Below the pieces are notes generated by a model. It was not told the origin of the DNA. It did not search any database and worked only from the letters and a program-made list of their open reading frames with translations. Shown piece by piece: positions 17,157 through 25,677 of a stretch of 64,000 nt of DNA. This DNA comes from Candidatus Poribacteria bacterium (GTDB lineage: Bacteria; Poribacteria; WGA-4E; WGA-3G), in assembly GCA_958295815.1 (NCBI GenBank), contig OY282374.1:2376856-2440855 (forward strand), written 5' to 3'. Position 1 is the stretch's first letter, and every line of letters starts with the position of its first letter. The translations under genes were made by a program, and so were the position numbers.

Positions 17157-18770
17157 CTACCTCAGGATCGCCAACTTCTCCAAGTAAGTATAGGTCACTC
17201 CTTTTGATATTGCAGAAATGTGGCACATATAAATCCCTGGCGATACCGCCAGTCCGTAAGAGGTTTGCTGATTCCACCACGTTCGCCAGACCCGTTGATC
17301 TAAGCGGTCAGGAACACCTTCAATCCGTTTTATCAGATTACCACCAGAATCGTAAATTAATACCCCCATATCTGTTATATCTGCATTCGCTTCGATGCGG
17401 AACTCTGTTAAACCATCTGAGCGCGCTGGATTCGGAAACACCGCTACCTCTCGCCATGCAAATGCTTCCGTTAAGATAACAGATTCAGCAACCGAGACCG
17501 AACCGAGTGGATAGCGTGCTGTTGCCCGGAGGACATTCACCCCCGGTTGCAATGGGACTGTTGCCGTGTAAGTTTGGGTTTCTCGATTCAGGAATCCCTC
17601 CGCTCGACTCGGATAGACGACAATATCAATCGGAAAATCTGAACGAAACGTACCCGTAATCTCTAATTCACTCTCTTTAGTTGTTGGGGGAAGCTGCAAC
17701 GTTATCTGTGGGGGTTGTCGTGTCGGATGAAACATGCCCGTGAGAAGGCTGTCCACTGTAACAAGCACAAGTTGTGTCACCTTTCTCACCAAATTGAAGT
17801 TCACCTTATCAGCCGTGTCTGCAGCCGTGTGATAGAAAGGGTTCGCATCGTAATTTTGTGAATCTCGCCACGGCGTGGAACTTTCAGTCAAAGTCACGGC
17901 ATTGTATCCGTTATCCCAGAATGGCTTGTGGGAGGAAATATCGACGAATTCATCTTGGGTCCGACGAATCTTCAAACCGATGTCGTACCATGTATTTGCG
18001 ATTATGAGTGCGCGACCTATCCAAGCAGAATCATTATTGGTAACAATTTCGACCAGATCGCTCTTCCAGTTGAAACCCAACATGTCGAGATTAAAAACGG
18101 CAACAATCTTCCCCTGTTGACCGCTGCTATCGGCATCAGTGCCTGTATTCTTGGTAGCCGCCTCTTGGACATAGTGCCGACTCCCCAGAAAACCGAGTTC
18201 CTCGCCGCCTAACGCAATGAATCTTATTTCGTGGTCGTATTCGGACCGACTTAGGAGATACGCAATTTCCAGCATCGCTGCAACGCCTGTGCCGTTATCG
18301 TTGGCACCGGGTGCGCTGGAGGCTAATGGATTCCAATTCGGTTCGCGTATCGCTTGTGTATCATAATGGGCACAGATAATGAAAACACGATTGCTGGAAG
18401 AAGTCAGACGCCGTGGTAGGACAGCCACTATGTTTCTAATACCACCGAAAACTTGTTCTTTTACCTCCATACGTGGGGAACGGCGAAACTGATTTGTAAT
18501 GTAATGTACGACGTTTTCTGTTGCCTCACGATGGTGTGCGCTGCGCGTCCGAAGAGCTTGCAAATTATGTCCGCGTGCGATGTTCTCCTGTAATGCAACC
18601 ACCCGCGCTTCAAGGGCATCAGATTGCACCAATGTGAGTAGTTCATCTCCATGGGATGAAGGTTTATCATCCTGTGCAGCTGTAATAGAAAAGGGAATAC
18701 ATAGCAGCGAAAAAAAAATGACGTGGACGCTTATCTGGACTTGCAAGCAACGTCGTAATTGACTTGACAT
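17157..18770 (-). CDS. secreted M28-family zinc peptidase with C-terminal FlgD-like tail
   Basis: 537 residues, signal peptide at the start (hydrophobic IFFSLLCIPFSITAA). The peptidase domain (about 90-330) shows the M28 set: HYDT (His, Asp neighbour), GANDNGTG (bridging Asp), GGEELG (catalytic Glu and ligand), NLDMLG (Asp), FYHTAADT (His). A beta-sandwich region follows, and the last 90 residues (VFPNPARSDG, VSPGIYMCHIS, LEKLAILR) form the same FlgD/type IX-like tail as the M6 protease at 8114. It likely acts as an aminopeptidase outside the cell. It has its own promoter just upstream. Confidence 0.87.
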   Translation of the reverse strand: MSSQLRRCLQVQISVHVIFFSLLCIPFSITAAQDDKPSSHGDELLTLVQSDALEARVVALQENIARGHNLQALRTRSAHHREATENVVHYITNQFRRSPRMEVKEQVFGGIRNIVAVLPRRLTSSSNRVFIICAHYDTQAIREPNWNPLASSAPGANDNGTGVAAMLEIAYLLSRSEYDHEIRFIALGGEELGFLGSRHYVQEAATKNTGTDADSSGQQGKIVAVFNLDMLGFNWKSDLVEIVTNNDSAWIGRALIIANTWYDIGLKIRRTQDEFVDISSHKPFWDNGYNAVTLTESSTPWRDSQNYDANPFYHTAADTADKVNFNLVRKVTQLVLVTVDSLLTGMFHPTRQPPQITLQLPPTTKESELEITGTFRSDFPIDIVVYPSRAEGFLNRETQTYTATVPLQPGVNVLRATARYPLGSVSVAESVILTEAFAWREVAVFPNPARSDGLTEFRIEANADITDMGVLIYDSGGNLIKRIEGVPDRLDQRVWRTWWNQQTSYGLAVSPGIYMCHISAISKGVTYTYLEKLAILR

Positions 18771-18809
18771 AAGAATAAAAATCTTGTACCCTATTTAATA
18801 GTTTCTTCC

Positions 18810-18838
18810 ATTGTAACAGATTTCACGGTGATTGTAAA
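18810..18838 (-). promoter_or_regulatory. sigma-70-type promoter for the M28 peptidase gene
   Basis: Minus strand: TTTACA (18833-18838), 17-bp spacer, TACAAT (18810-18815), about 40 bases before the start codon at 18770. Five of six matches in each box. Confidence 0.6.
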
Positions 18839-18910
18839 CGAGATAACATTTCACTGCGCGGAATTGAGGCGTGCGAAGCCTGTCCGTATGACCATGGAGA
18901 TGGACGAAAG

Positions 18911-19864
18911 ATGCCAGCGAATCTGCCACCAACCTACTATAAACTCAAGCACCAACACGAAGCCGCCAAAACTGATGAAGAGAGACTCGGCATATTAGAG
19001 GAGATGCTGCGCATCGTCCCAAAACACAAAGGTTCCGAGAAGGTGGTCTCTGACATTCGTCACCGTATCGCCAAAATTAGAAAGGGACCAACGGATGCGG
19101 GCGGTAAAGGGGCTGGTAAGAGAAGCTATAGCGAACATATTCCAAAGCAAGGCGCGGGACAAGTTGTTCTCCTTGGTCCACCGAATAGCGGTAAATCGCA
19201 GATACTTGCCAACTTTACGAACGCTAAACCAGAAGTTTCGCCCACACCGTATACGACGACGACCCCAATGGTAGGGATGCTCCCTTACGAAAACATACAA
19301 TTCCAAGTCGTCGATATGCCGTCAATTACGCCTGATTTCGTTTTGCCAACAGTTTTGACGCTGACTCGCAACGCAGATATTCCTTTGCCCGTTATAAGCC
19401 TCGCAAGCGATAATTTGTTAGATGATATTGATGTGGTGGTAGCACTCCTTAACGAAGCGGATCGCGAGGAAGCAGACAATGGTAGTATTATCGTTGCTAA
19501 CCAACTTGATGCACCAGGCGCAGCAGAAAGATTGGATATTCTCAAAGAATTTTATGCGGAAGAATTTCGGATCTGTCCCATCTCTGCAGAAACTGGTGAA
19601 GGTAAAGATACGCTATTACAAGAAATCTATGCGGAACTGAGTATCTTGCGGGTCTATCCGAAGGCACCGGGCAAACCAGTAGAACAGGATAACCCTCTCG
19701 TTCTTCCTACAGGCGCAACCGTCCTCGACGCAGCACGCAGTTTGCACAAAGATTTTGCCGATTTTAAGTTTGCACGGATTTGGGGACCTGAATGGCACGA
19801 TGGGCAATCCGTTAGCCGCAATGATGTCGTTTACGACGGAGATGTTGTTGAATTCCATTTGTAG
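18911..19864 (+). CDS. DRG/Obg-related GTPase with C-terminal TGS domain, altered G3
   Basis: 317 residues. A charged helical N-terminus (1-80) leads into a small GTPase domain: G1 GPPNSGKS (89-96), G2 region PYTTTTPMVG (113-122), G3 DMPS (135-138) and G4 ANQLD (196-200), then CPISAETGEG as G5. The last 75 residues are a TGS domain (RVYPKAPGKP, ATVLDAARSLHKDF, NDVVYDGDVVEFHL). The order GTPase-TGS matches the DRG group, which bind ribosomes and regulate growth. The G3 Gly (DxxG) is Ser, and G4 has Gln for Lys, so nucleotide affinity or hydrolysis is probably changed. It leads a short plus-strand group with the VWA gene. Confidence 0.8.
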   Translation: MPANLPPTYYKLKHQHEAAKTDEERLGILEEMLRIVPKHKGSEKVVSDIRHRIAKIRKGPTDAGGKGAGKRSYSEHIPKQGAGQVVLLGPPNSGKSQILANFTNAKPEVSPTPYTTTTPMVGMLPYENIQFQVVDMPSITPDFVLPTVLTLTRNADIPLPVISLASDNLLDDIDVVVALLNEADREEADNGSIIVANQLDAPGAAERLDILKEFYAEEFRICPISAETGEGKDTLLQEIYAELSILRVYPKAPGKPVEQDNPLVLPTGATVLDAARSLHKDFADFKFARIWGPEWHDGQSVSRNDVVYDGDVVEFHL

Positions 19865-19891
19865 TTGTTTTCGAGAAGAATGGACACATAA

Positions 19892-21454
19892 ATGCTGAAA
19901 CGAAAAACCGCATCTCCATATTTTATATACTCCCTCCTCATTCACTTTGTCCTGTTGTTGGTAATCTGGTGGACCGTGCCCCAACGGGTTCCGCTTGTAC
20001 CCTTCGTTGAAGAGATAGTGGTTTCGATAACGCACGTTGAGCGGCCGCCGCTACCGATTAAAATAGTTCCCGTTGTTGAACCTCCTGCTCCTGCTGTTGT
20101 TGAAGAAATAAAACCGCCACCCCCGAAACCCAAAGCCGGTTTAAGCGCGTCTTGGCAAACGGAAAATCAGACGGATATTCCAAAATCCGAAACACGCAAA
20201 CAAGAAGGAGCGAATCGCTCACGAGAATCCATTGGAGACGGTCTGTTAGCGTCCAATCCTATAGTAGGAAATTCCACTAATTACGCGACTGAAAATCGCG
20301 TAGCAGTGAATTCACGCAATCAATCAGTAATTGACCCACGGACACCAGAAGCCGATTATGTAGCACCACAGGGAGAAATAAACCCCATTGCTTTGGGTAC
20401 AAGCGACGCTTTAAGCGATGGTTCTCCAACGGTCGACGCACCGAAGATTCACTATGGCAGTCGACGCGGAGACGCACTCCAAGCGACTGGGATGGGCAAT
20501 TCTTGGGGAGGTGGAAGCACCTCTGGAAGTACTAATGTCGGTGGTGTCTTTGTCCACATGATGAAGGACATTGCCCGTACACTTGCTGACGCCAGCACAA
20601 CAAAAAAAGTTGATGTTGTTTTTGTCCTTGATGAAACCGAGAGCATGCGGGACAACATCCGAGGTATACGAGCGTATGTGGATTTTCTTTTCGAGGCGTT
20701 TGAACGAGAAGGGCGCGATGCCACTTTTGGATTGGTAACATTTACAGATAAGGCGCAACACATTGGACGGACTGACGATCTCGGGACCTTCAAAAACTGG
20801 CTTTTTCAGATAGGTGTTGACGGTGGAGGAGACATCGCTGAAGCGGGATTAGATGCACTTATGACTGCGGTAACAGAGACGAAATTCCGAAGAGGTGCAG
20901 ATCGCTTCATTATTCTCGCAAGTGATGCCGCATTCCATGACGCTGATTACGATGGAAGATCGGCTTATAGTTTGGATCAGGTTATCGAAACGCTACAGAA
21001 TGAACAGATTCGCGTCGATGTTATCGGAATTGACTATCTGCCAATCCAACAAATCGGATTGGCAACCGGAGGAACATGGCGACCTATACCAGGGAGCGGA
21101 TACCTTGAATACGTGCCTCCGCTAACGTTAACCGTTAAACTGTTCTCCAAATTAGGGACGCTTAGTCTTGAAAGCGAAAGAATTGACGATACAATCACCG
21201 TTTACATCAATAACCCACCGCGTCCTAAGCAACTTTCCGTAACATGGAAGGTGCTTAATCCCTTGGGAGAGCGAGTTTACGGACCTTTCACTAAAAAGAA
21301 AATTATTCCCGATGATGGTTCAACCCAGATAGAATTGACACCCACGATTGATGCGCATCTGTTTCAGACGATCCCTGGCATCTATACCGTCATCTATCGG
21401 CTCGAAAACGAACACGGGCATCAAAGCATCTTGCGCCGAACATTGACATTCTAA
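19892..21454 (+). CDS. TonB-like-anchored VWA-domain protein
   Basis: 520 residues. A single membrane segment (about 11-28, IYSLLIHFVLLLVIWWTV) is followed by a proline-rich stretch (PPLPIKIVPVVEPPAPAVVEE, PPPPKPKAG) like those of TonB proteins that span the periplasm. Residues about 245-430 form a von Willebrand A domain starting VDVVFVLDETESM; the DETES sequence is a variant of the DxSxS metal site. GLVTFTDKA and DRFIILASDAAFHD follow. Such proteins are usually adhesion or complex-assembly scaffolds. It begins 27 bp after the GTPase gene and is probably in the same transcript. Partner unknown. Confidence 0.75.
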   Translation: MLKRKTASPYFIYSLLIHFVLLLVIWWTVPQRVPLVPFVEEIVVSITHVERPPLPIKIVPVVEPPAPAVVEEIKPPPPKPKAGLSASWQTENQTDIPKSETRKQEGANRSRESIGDGLLASNPIVGNSTNYATENRVAVNSRNQSVIDPRTPEADYVAPQGEINPIALGTSDALSDGSPTVDAPKIHYGSRRGDALQATGMGNSWGGGSTSGSTNVGGVFVHMMKDIARTLADASTTKKVDVVFVLDETESMRDNIRGIRAYVDFLFEAFEREGRDATFGLVTFTDKAQHIGRTDDLGTFKNWLFQIGVDGGGDIAEAGLDALMTAVTETKFRRGADRFIILASDAAFHDADYDGRSAYSLDQVIETLQNEQIRVDVIGIDYLPIQQIGLATGGTWRPIPGSGYLEYVPPLTLTVKLFSKLGTLSLESERIDDTITVYINNPPRPKQLSVTWKVLNPLGERVYGPFTKKKIIPDDGSTQIELTPTIDAHLFQTIPGIYTVIYRLENEHGHQSILRRTLTF

Positions 21455-21521
21455 CTTTCACAGTACGTTGTGCGTTAAACCGTAATTTAACTGTGCTTTA
21501 GTCCATATTAGGAAACTCAGA

Positions 21522-22718
21522 ATGAAAAATTTGGTTTTTGAACAGTGTAGCCGTCATTTTAATGACATCGTTGCTATTCGACGTGACATCCATCAGTACC
21601 CTGAAATAGGATTTGATGTGCATCGTACCGCAGGTATTGCTGCTGAAGCCCTACGTGCCCTTGATATCCCTGTTAAAACCGGTATCGGTAGGACAGGCGT
21701 AGTCGGGGACTTAGAGGTGGCGGGAGCATCAAAGCGGATCGCGCTTCGGGCAGATATGGACGCCCTTCCCATTCAGGAGCTCACCGAGGTGCCATTTAAG
21801 TCGAAAATCGATGGCAAAGCACACCTATGTGGACACGATGCACATACGGCTATGCTCATCGGCGCGGCGCGAATTATTTCGCAACTCCGAGACAACCTCA
21901 AAACGCACGTCAGATTTATCTTCCAACCCAGCGAAGAAGCGATGCCGGGTGGTGCACCTGCTATGATAGCAGATGGTGCCTTAGAAGATGTAGACGAGAT
22001 TTATGGAATACATGTATTTCCACTCTATGCAGTAGGCGAATACGCGACCTGTACCGGTCCAATGCTCGCGCAATCGGACACTTTTCAAATTACACTTACA
22101 GGCAGAGGTGGACACGCCGCATTCCCACACCTCACTGTTGATCCGATCGTCATTGCCTCACAGTTTGTGACAGCAGCGCAATCGATTGTCTCCAGAAATG
22201 TTAATCCGCTGGACTCAGCCGTTATCAGTGTCACACAATTGCACGGCGGGGATGCCGATCTGAAAAATGGACTCGCTGGTGCGGCTCTTAATGTCATCCC
22301 ACCTAAAGTCCTAATAGGCGGTACGGTGCGCACACTCCAGGGGTCTGTCCAGAAAAGCGTTCGAGCACAGTTGGAACGCCTCCTCGCTGGATTGGCGAAT
22401 GCCCACGATGCGATTTACACCTTTACCTATCAGGAAGGATATCCGGTGACATATAACCATGAGCCTTGTGTCACCACAGTCTTATCTGCAGCGAGAGGGT
22501 TGGTCGATGAGGAGAATCTCGTGTTCCCGATGACTCCAATATTAGGTGGCGAGGATTTCAGTTACTACTCCCAGGAGATTCCGGCATGTTTTGTGATGGT
22601 TGGCGCGGGTAATGAGGAGAAGGGCATTGTTAATATGTGCCACCATCCACAATTTGATATTGACGAAAACTGCATGATTTATGGTATGGCACTACTTGTA
22701 AGTCTTGCCACGAATTAA
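21522..22718 (+). CDS. M20-family amidohydrolase (hippurate hydrolase/IAA-amino acid hydrolase type)
   Basis: 398 residues, cytoplasmic. The metal-dependent amidohydrolase core is complete: RRDIHQYPEIGFD, RADMDALPIQE, LCGHDAHTAMLIGAA (metal ligands Cys and His), QPSEEAMPGGAPAMI (catalytic Glu pair) and GIHVFP. The dimerisation domain includes GRGGHAAFPHLTVDP. The length and the order match amidohydrolases that cleave N-acyl amino acids to the free amino acid plus a carboxylate. The exact substrate cannot be told. It starts 67 bp after the VWA gene and ends 26 bp before the TPR gene, so it may share their transcript. Confidence 0.88.
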   Translation: MKNLVFEQCSRHFNDIVAIRRDIHQYPEIGFDVHRTAGIAAEALRALDIPVKTGIGRTGVVGDLEVAGASKRIALRADMDALPIQELTEVPFKSKIDGKAHLCGHDAHTAMLIGAARIISQLRDNLKTHVRFIFQPSEEAMPGGAPAMIADGALEDVDEIYGIHVFPLYAVGEYATCTGPMLAQSDTFQITLTGRGGHAAFPHLTVDPIVIASQFVTAAQSIVSRNVNPLDSAVISVTQLHGGDADLKNGLAGAALNVIPPKVLIGGTVRTLQGSVQKSVRAQLERLLAGLANAHDAIYTFTYQEGYPVTYNHEPCVTTVLSAARGLVDEENLVFPMTPILGGEDFSYYSQEIPACFVMVGAGNEEKGIVNMCHHPQFDIDENCMIYGMALLVSLATN

Positions 22719-22743
22719 ACGTTCTCAGGTAAATGGAGACACA

Positions 22744-25053
22744 ATGCAACGACTGGTTAACTTTCTTTCAATCCTAACCCTATTATCCCTTATTGCGGTC
22801 ATAGAGAGTCCCAACACCTTCGCGCAGGTCCGATCTGTTCCAAACAACCCGACGGTAGATCCTATGTTGGATCCCGTTGAAGCCGCACATGACCACTACC
22901 ACGAACGACGCTATGCGGAAGCGATCAAAGCGTATGAGGAATTGCTTGAGAACGGCATTCCAAAACGTGATGGCACTTATACACCGCTTCGGCAGAGCCA
23001 AAAAAATTCTATTCGGTTAATGCTTGGGCAAAGTTATGCTAAAATTGGTGAAGATCCGGCGGCACAACGAATCTACAGAGAGGTGATTGACGAAAATCCC
23101 GATGGTTCTTATGCTACGCAAGCCGTCCATCGCTTGGGAAACCTACACTGGCAACGTTATCAGTTCAGAGAGGCAGTCCTGCAATGCAAGCAGATTTTGA
23201 ATCAGTATCCGCACACAACTGCTGCCTCCACCGCCGCATACCTTATTGGGCAATACCAGCAGACAGAAGGTAAGACAGAGGAAGCGATGGAAAGTTACAA
23301 GTCCTTTCTCGACAATTTTCCCAGTTCTCCTTACCGCACAAGCGCAGTGAACAGTCTCGTTCGACTCTATATTGCGAATGCACGCTACACAGAAGCCGAA
23401 GAACTTATTCAAAAACGGATGGAAAGCTCTCCAGGGGACCTTACGCTGATGGATCAGTTAGCAGAACTCTATAAGCAACAAGGGGAGCATCCGAAGGCAA
23501 TCCAACTCTATCGTCGAGCGATTGAAAGCGACCCAAACAATAAGAGCCTCTATAGAAAATTAGGCGATCTCTACGCTGAGATTGGCAAAACCGCACAAGC
23601 CGTAAATGAATGGAAAAAGATTGTAGAACGTGAGACAGTTGAGGCTGACCAGCATCAACGATTCGGGGCAATCTATCTCTCTCATAAAATGTATCCAGAG
23701 GCAATCGAATCGTATCGACAAGCTATTCGTCTGAATCCGAAAGACGGTTACCTTTATACGCAGTTAGCAGCGGCGTACAAAATTCAGGGACAAAATGAAC
23801 AAGCCGCAGAGGTCTATATCAATGCGTTGCAAAGTGTTGGGCTTGCACCGAATCAACGCGAACCGATCTGGGATACAATGCTTGAAATTTACGAAGGCGT
23901 ACGCCATAAAGCACTTCAGGAAAAACTTATTGCGCAACTCCGTAAGCAACACGGACGCGAACCAGAAAATCCCAACATCACGATGACTTTGGGTGAACTC
24001 CTTTTTCATGCTGGGAGCGTATCGCAATCCCTTGAAACATTTAGGCAACTCTATCAAAACCATCCAAATTACACTGACGCAGCACTGGAGAGATATGCCC
24101 TGGTATTAGAGCGTAATGAGAGTCCACAAGCCGTTGATTTCTATAAAGGGATTATAGATGGTTCTCCAAATAGAGTTCGCATCAGAAATTCCCGCTCCAA
24201 ACTTGCAGTACTTTATCAAAAGATGGAGCAGTGGGAAAACGCCGTTTCACTTTTGAAAGAGCTCGTAAAAAATCGTGAAGGTACTATCCAAAATAGATTG
24301 CTACTCGGAAAGCTGCAACTGCACGGTATTCGGGACCCTAAAGCTGCCCAGATGACCTTTCAGCCCCTGCTTACGCAACGCTTAGTTACGCGGCAATTGA
24401 TGGAGGCGCAGTTAGGTTTAGGAGAGTGCCATATTTTACTAAAACGTTATACGCTCGCCAGAGAGGTACTTGAACCGATTGCTAATAGAGTAAACCGTTT
24501 CCGTGCTACCGCTCGAAAACTGATAGGGGACTCTTATTTCTTTGAAGCGGACTTCGATCAAGCCATTAAGGAATACAATCAAGTCATTGAGATTTCAAGA
24601 TCCGACCAACTTACAAACGATGCACTCGATCGGATCGTGCTGATTCAGAGTTATCCAGACTATGTCAAAATCCCACTCACAGAATATGCAACTGCTCTGC
24701 AACTCTACCTCAGCGGCAAGACAGAGAAGGCACTACAACAGTGTGAACGGACACTTGAACTCTATCCAGAAGCCACTATTGTTGGTGAGGTATGGTCCCT
24801 CATGGGTACTATCTACCGAGAGGCAGGGAAAATAGCCGATGCAATTAACGCCTATCAGCAGGTAATTGCGCAGAAAAGTCCTATTGCTCCTAAAGCACTG
24901 ATAAACATTGCTCAGATTTATCAGCAGCAAGATGACTTGGCTAACGCCACTGCGACCTACGCTACGATTATTACGGACTACCCTGAAAACGCTATCGTTG
25001 TCCATGCCCGCCAGCAACTTGACGAGATTAACAAGCTTCAGCAAACAAGGTAA
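22744..25053 (+). CDS. secreted TPR-repeat protein
   Basis: 769 residues from ATG 22744, with a signal peptide (MQRLVNFLSILTLLSLIAVI, cut near FAQ). Starts further upstream overlap the amidohydrolase and lack a signal peptide. Nearly all the rest is tetratricopeptide repeats. Clear units are YAEAIKAYEELLENG, PKAIQLYRRAIESDPNNKSLYRKLGDLYAEIG, YPEAIESYRQAIRLNPKDGYLYTQLAAAYKIQG and IADAINAYQQVIAQKSPIAPKALINIAQIY. About 16 to 18 units seem present. TPR arrays hold other proteins; here in the periplasm, perhaps as an assembly factor similar to the outer-membrane lipoprotein group. No partner is evident. Confidence 0.8.
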   Translation: MQRLVNFLSILTLLSLIAVIESPNTFAQVRSVPNNPTVDPMLDPVEAAHDHYHERRYAEAIKAYEELLENGIPKRDGTYTPLRQSQKNSIRLMLGQSYAKIGEDPAAQRIYREVIDENPDGSYATQAVHRLGNLHWQRYQFREAVLQCKQILNQYPHTTAASTAAYLIGQYQQTEGKTEEAMESYKSFLDNFPSSPYRTSAVNSLVRLYIANARYTEAEELIQKRMESSPGDLTLMDQLAELYKQQGEHPKAIQLYRRAIESDPNNKSLYRKLGDLYAEIGKTAQAVNEWKKIVERETVEADQHQRFGAIYLSHKMYPEAIESYRQAIRLNPKDGYLYTQLAAAYKIQGQNEQAAEVYINALQSVGLAPNQREPIWDTMLEIYEGVRHKALQEKLIAQLRKQHGREPENPNITMTLGELLFHAGSVSQSLETFRQLYQNHPNYTDAALERYALVLERNESPQAVDFYKGIIDGSPNRVRIRNSRSKLAVLYQKMEQWENAVSLLKELVKNREGTIQNRLLLGKLQLHGIRDPKAAQMTFQPLLTQRLVTRQLMEAQLGLGECHILLKRYTLAREVLEPIANRVNRFRATARKLIGDSYFFEADFDQAIKEYNQVIEISRSDQLTNDALDRIVLIQSYPDYVKIPLTEYATALQLYLSGKTEKALQQCERTLELYPEATIVGEVWSLMGTIYREAGKIADAINAYQQVIAQKSPIAPKALINIAQIYQQQDDLANATATYATIITDYPENAIVVHARQQLDEINKLQQTR

Positions 25054-25207
25054 CACCTGATACTTTCTATAGGAAGGATCTCCGAATCCCGGCAGTACTA
25101 TAGCGAACTACCGCGGTAAGTGAGGTATCATGAGGTTTAAGAAATATAATTCGGTATTTATTCGGAGGTTTCCTCAACTTGTTGGAGAGGCAGTTCAACG
25201 AAACAGT

Positions 25208-25254
25208 CCCGAACAAGTTCGGGCATCCAAACACCTATTGTTGGAAAACTAAAT
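25208..25254 (+). repeat. dispersed repeat family A, copy 2 (short form)
   Basis: Begins with the intact palindrome CCCGAACAAGTTCGGG (25208-25223) and GCATCCA, then ends in TTGTTGGAAAACTAAAT. The middle of the long form is missing. An inverted partial copy of the tail (TTAGTTTTCCAACAAT) is at about 62475-62492. Confidence 0.7.
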
Positions 25255-25385
25255 GTCCTATCCATGAGGCATTCTACTTTTTTCTTGCCCGTTTATCTAA
25301 AGTGTGTTACACTTAACCCAAAATCGGATTACATACTATTTATGGTAGATTCTAAGTTACTTAGACACTCTATACCTACACATGT

Positions 25386-25452
25386 CGCCCCGCTGGGGCT
25401 TAGGCTTTGGAGCAGGACGGCATTTCTATAGACATTCCGCCCCGCTGGGGCT
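25386..25452 (+). repeat. pair of CGCCCCGCTGGGGCT palindromes
   Basis: Two copies of CGCCCCGCTGGGGCT at 25386-25400 and 25438-25452, 52 bp apart; each can form a short GC stem. Their flanks also match (CAT before, TA/TAA after). A truncated relative is the GCCCCGCTATG at 38203. Confidence 0.65.
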
Positions 25453-25571
25453 AAACCCTTAGCATACAAGCACTTTCATCTCTTGGAATATGTTTGAATC
25501 AAAGTGTTGAATATCAAGGTTAGAATCCCTCCCACAGATTATTGGAATGTCTACTTATTTTTAGAATTCAC

Positions 25572-25637
25572 TATAGTAAAATCTACAATTACATGGACAT
25601 TTGTAAAGCGTCGGGGTTACAAACCCCTCCTACATAG
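25572..25637 (+). repeat. dispersed repeat family B, copy 1
   Basis: Carries TATAGT, TACAATTACATGGACATTTGTAA and the GGGGTTACAAACCCC hairpin, then TCCTACA. The reverse complement of 38952-39011 matches it over about 60 bp. Confidence 0.7.
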
Positions 25638-25677
25638 ATAATTACTTCCAGTTTTAGATTGTCGAGAGGTCGATCAG

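Larger units (their letters stand above)
25054..25677. other. 624-bp intergenic region built from several repeats
   Basis: No gene is visible. It holds a family A repeat (25208), a pair of short GC palindromes (25386 and 25438) and a family B repeat (25572), separated by AT-rich DNA. The remaining stretch (25455-25570) shows nothing I recognise. Regions of this kind between operons look like repeat landing sites. Confidence 0.6.

Noticed and set aside
17042-25452. A CRISPR array from repeated short palindromes
   Set aside because: Copies are far apart and have no regular spacers or cas genes.
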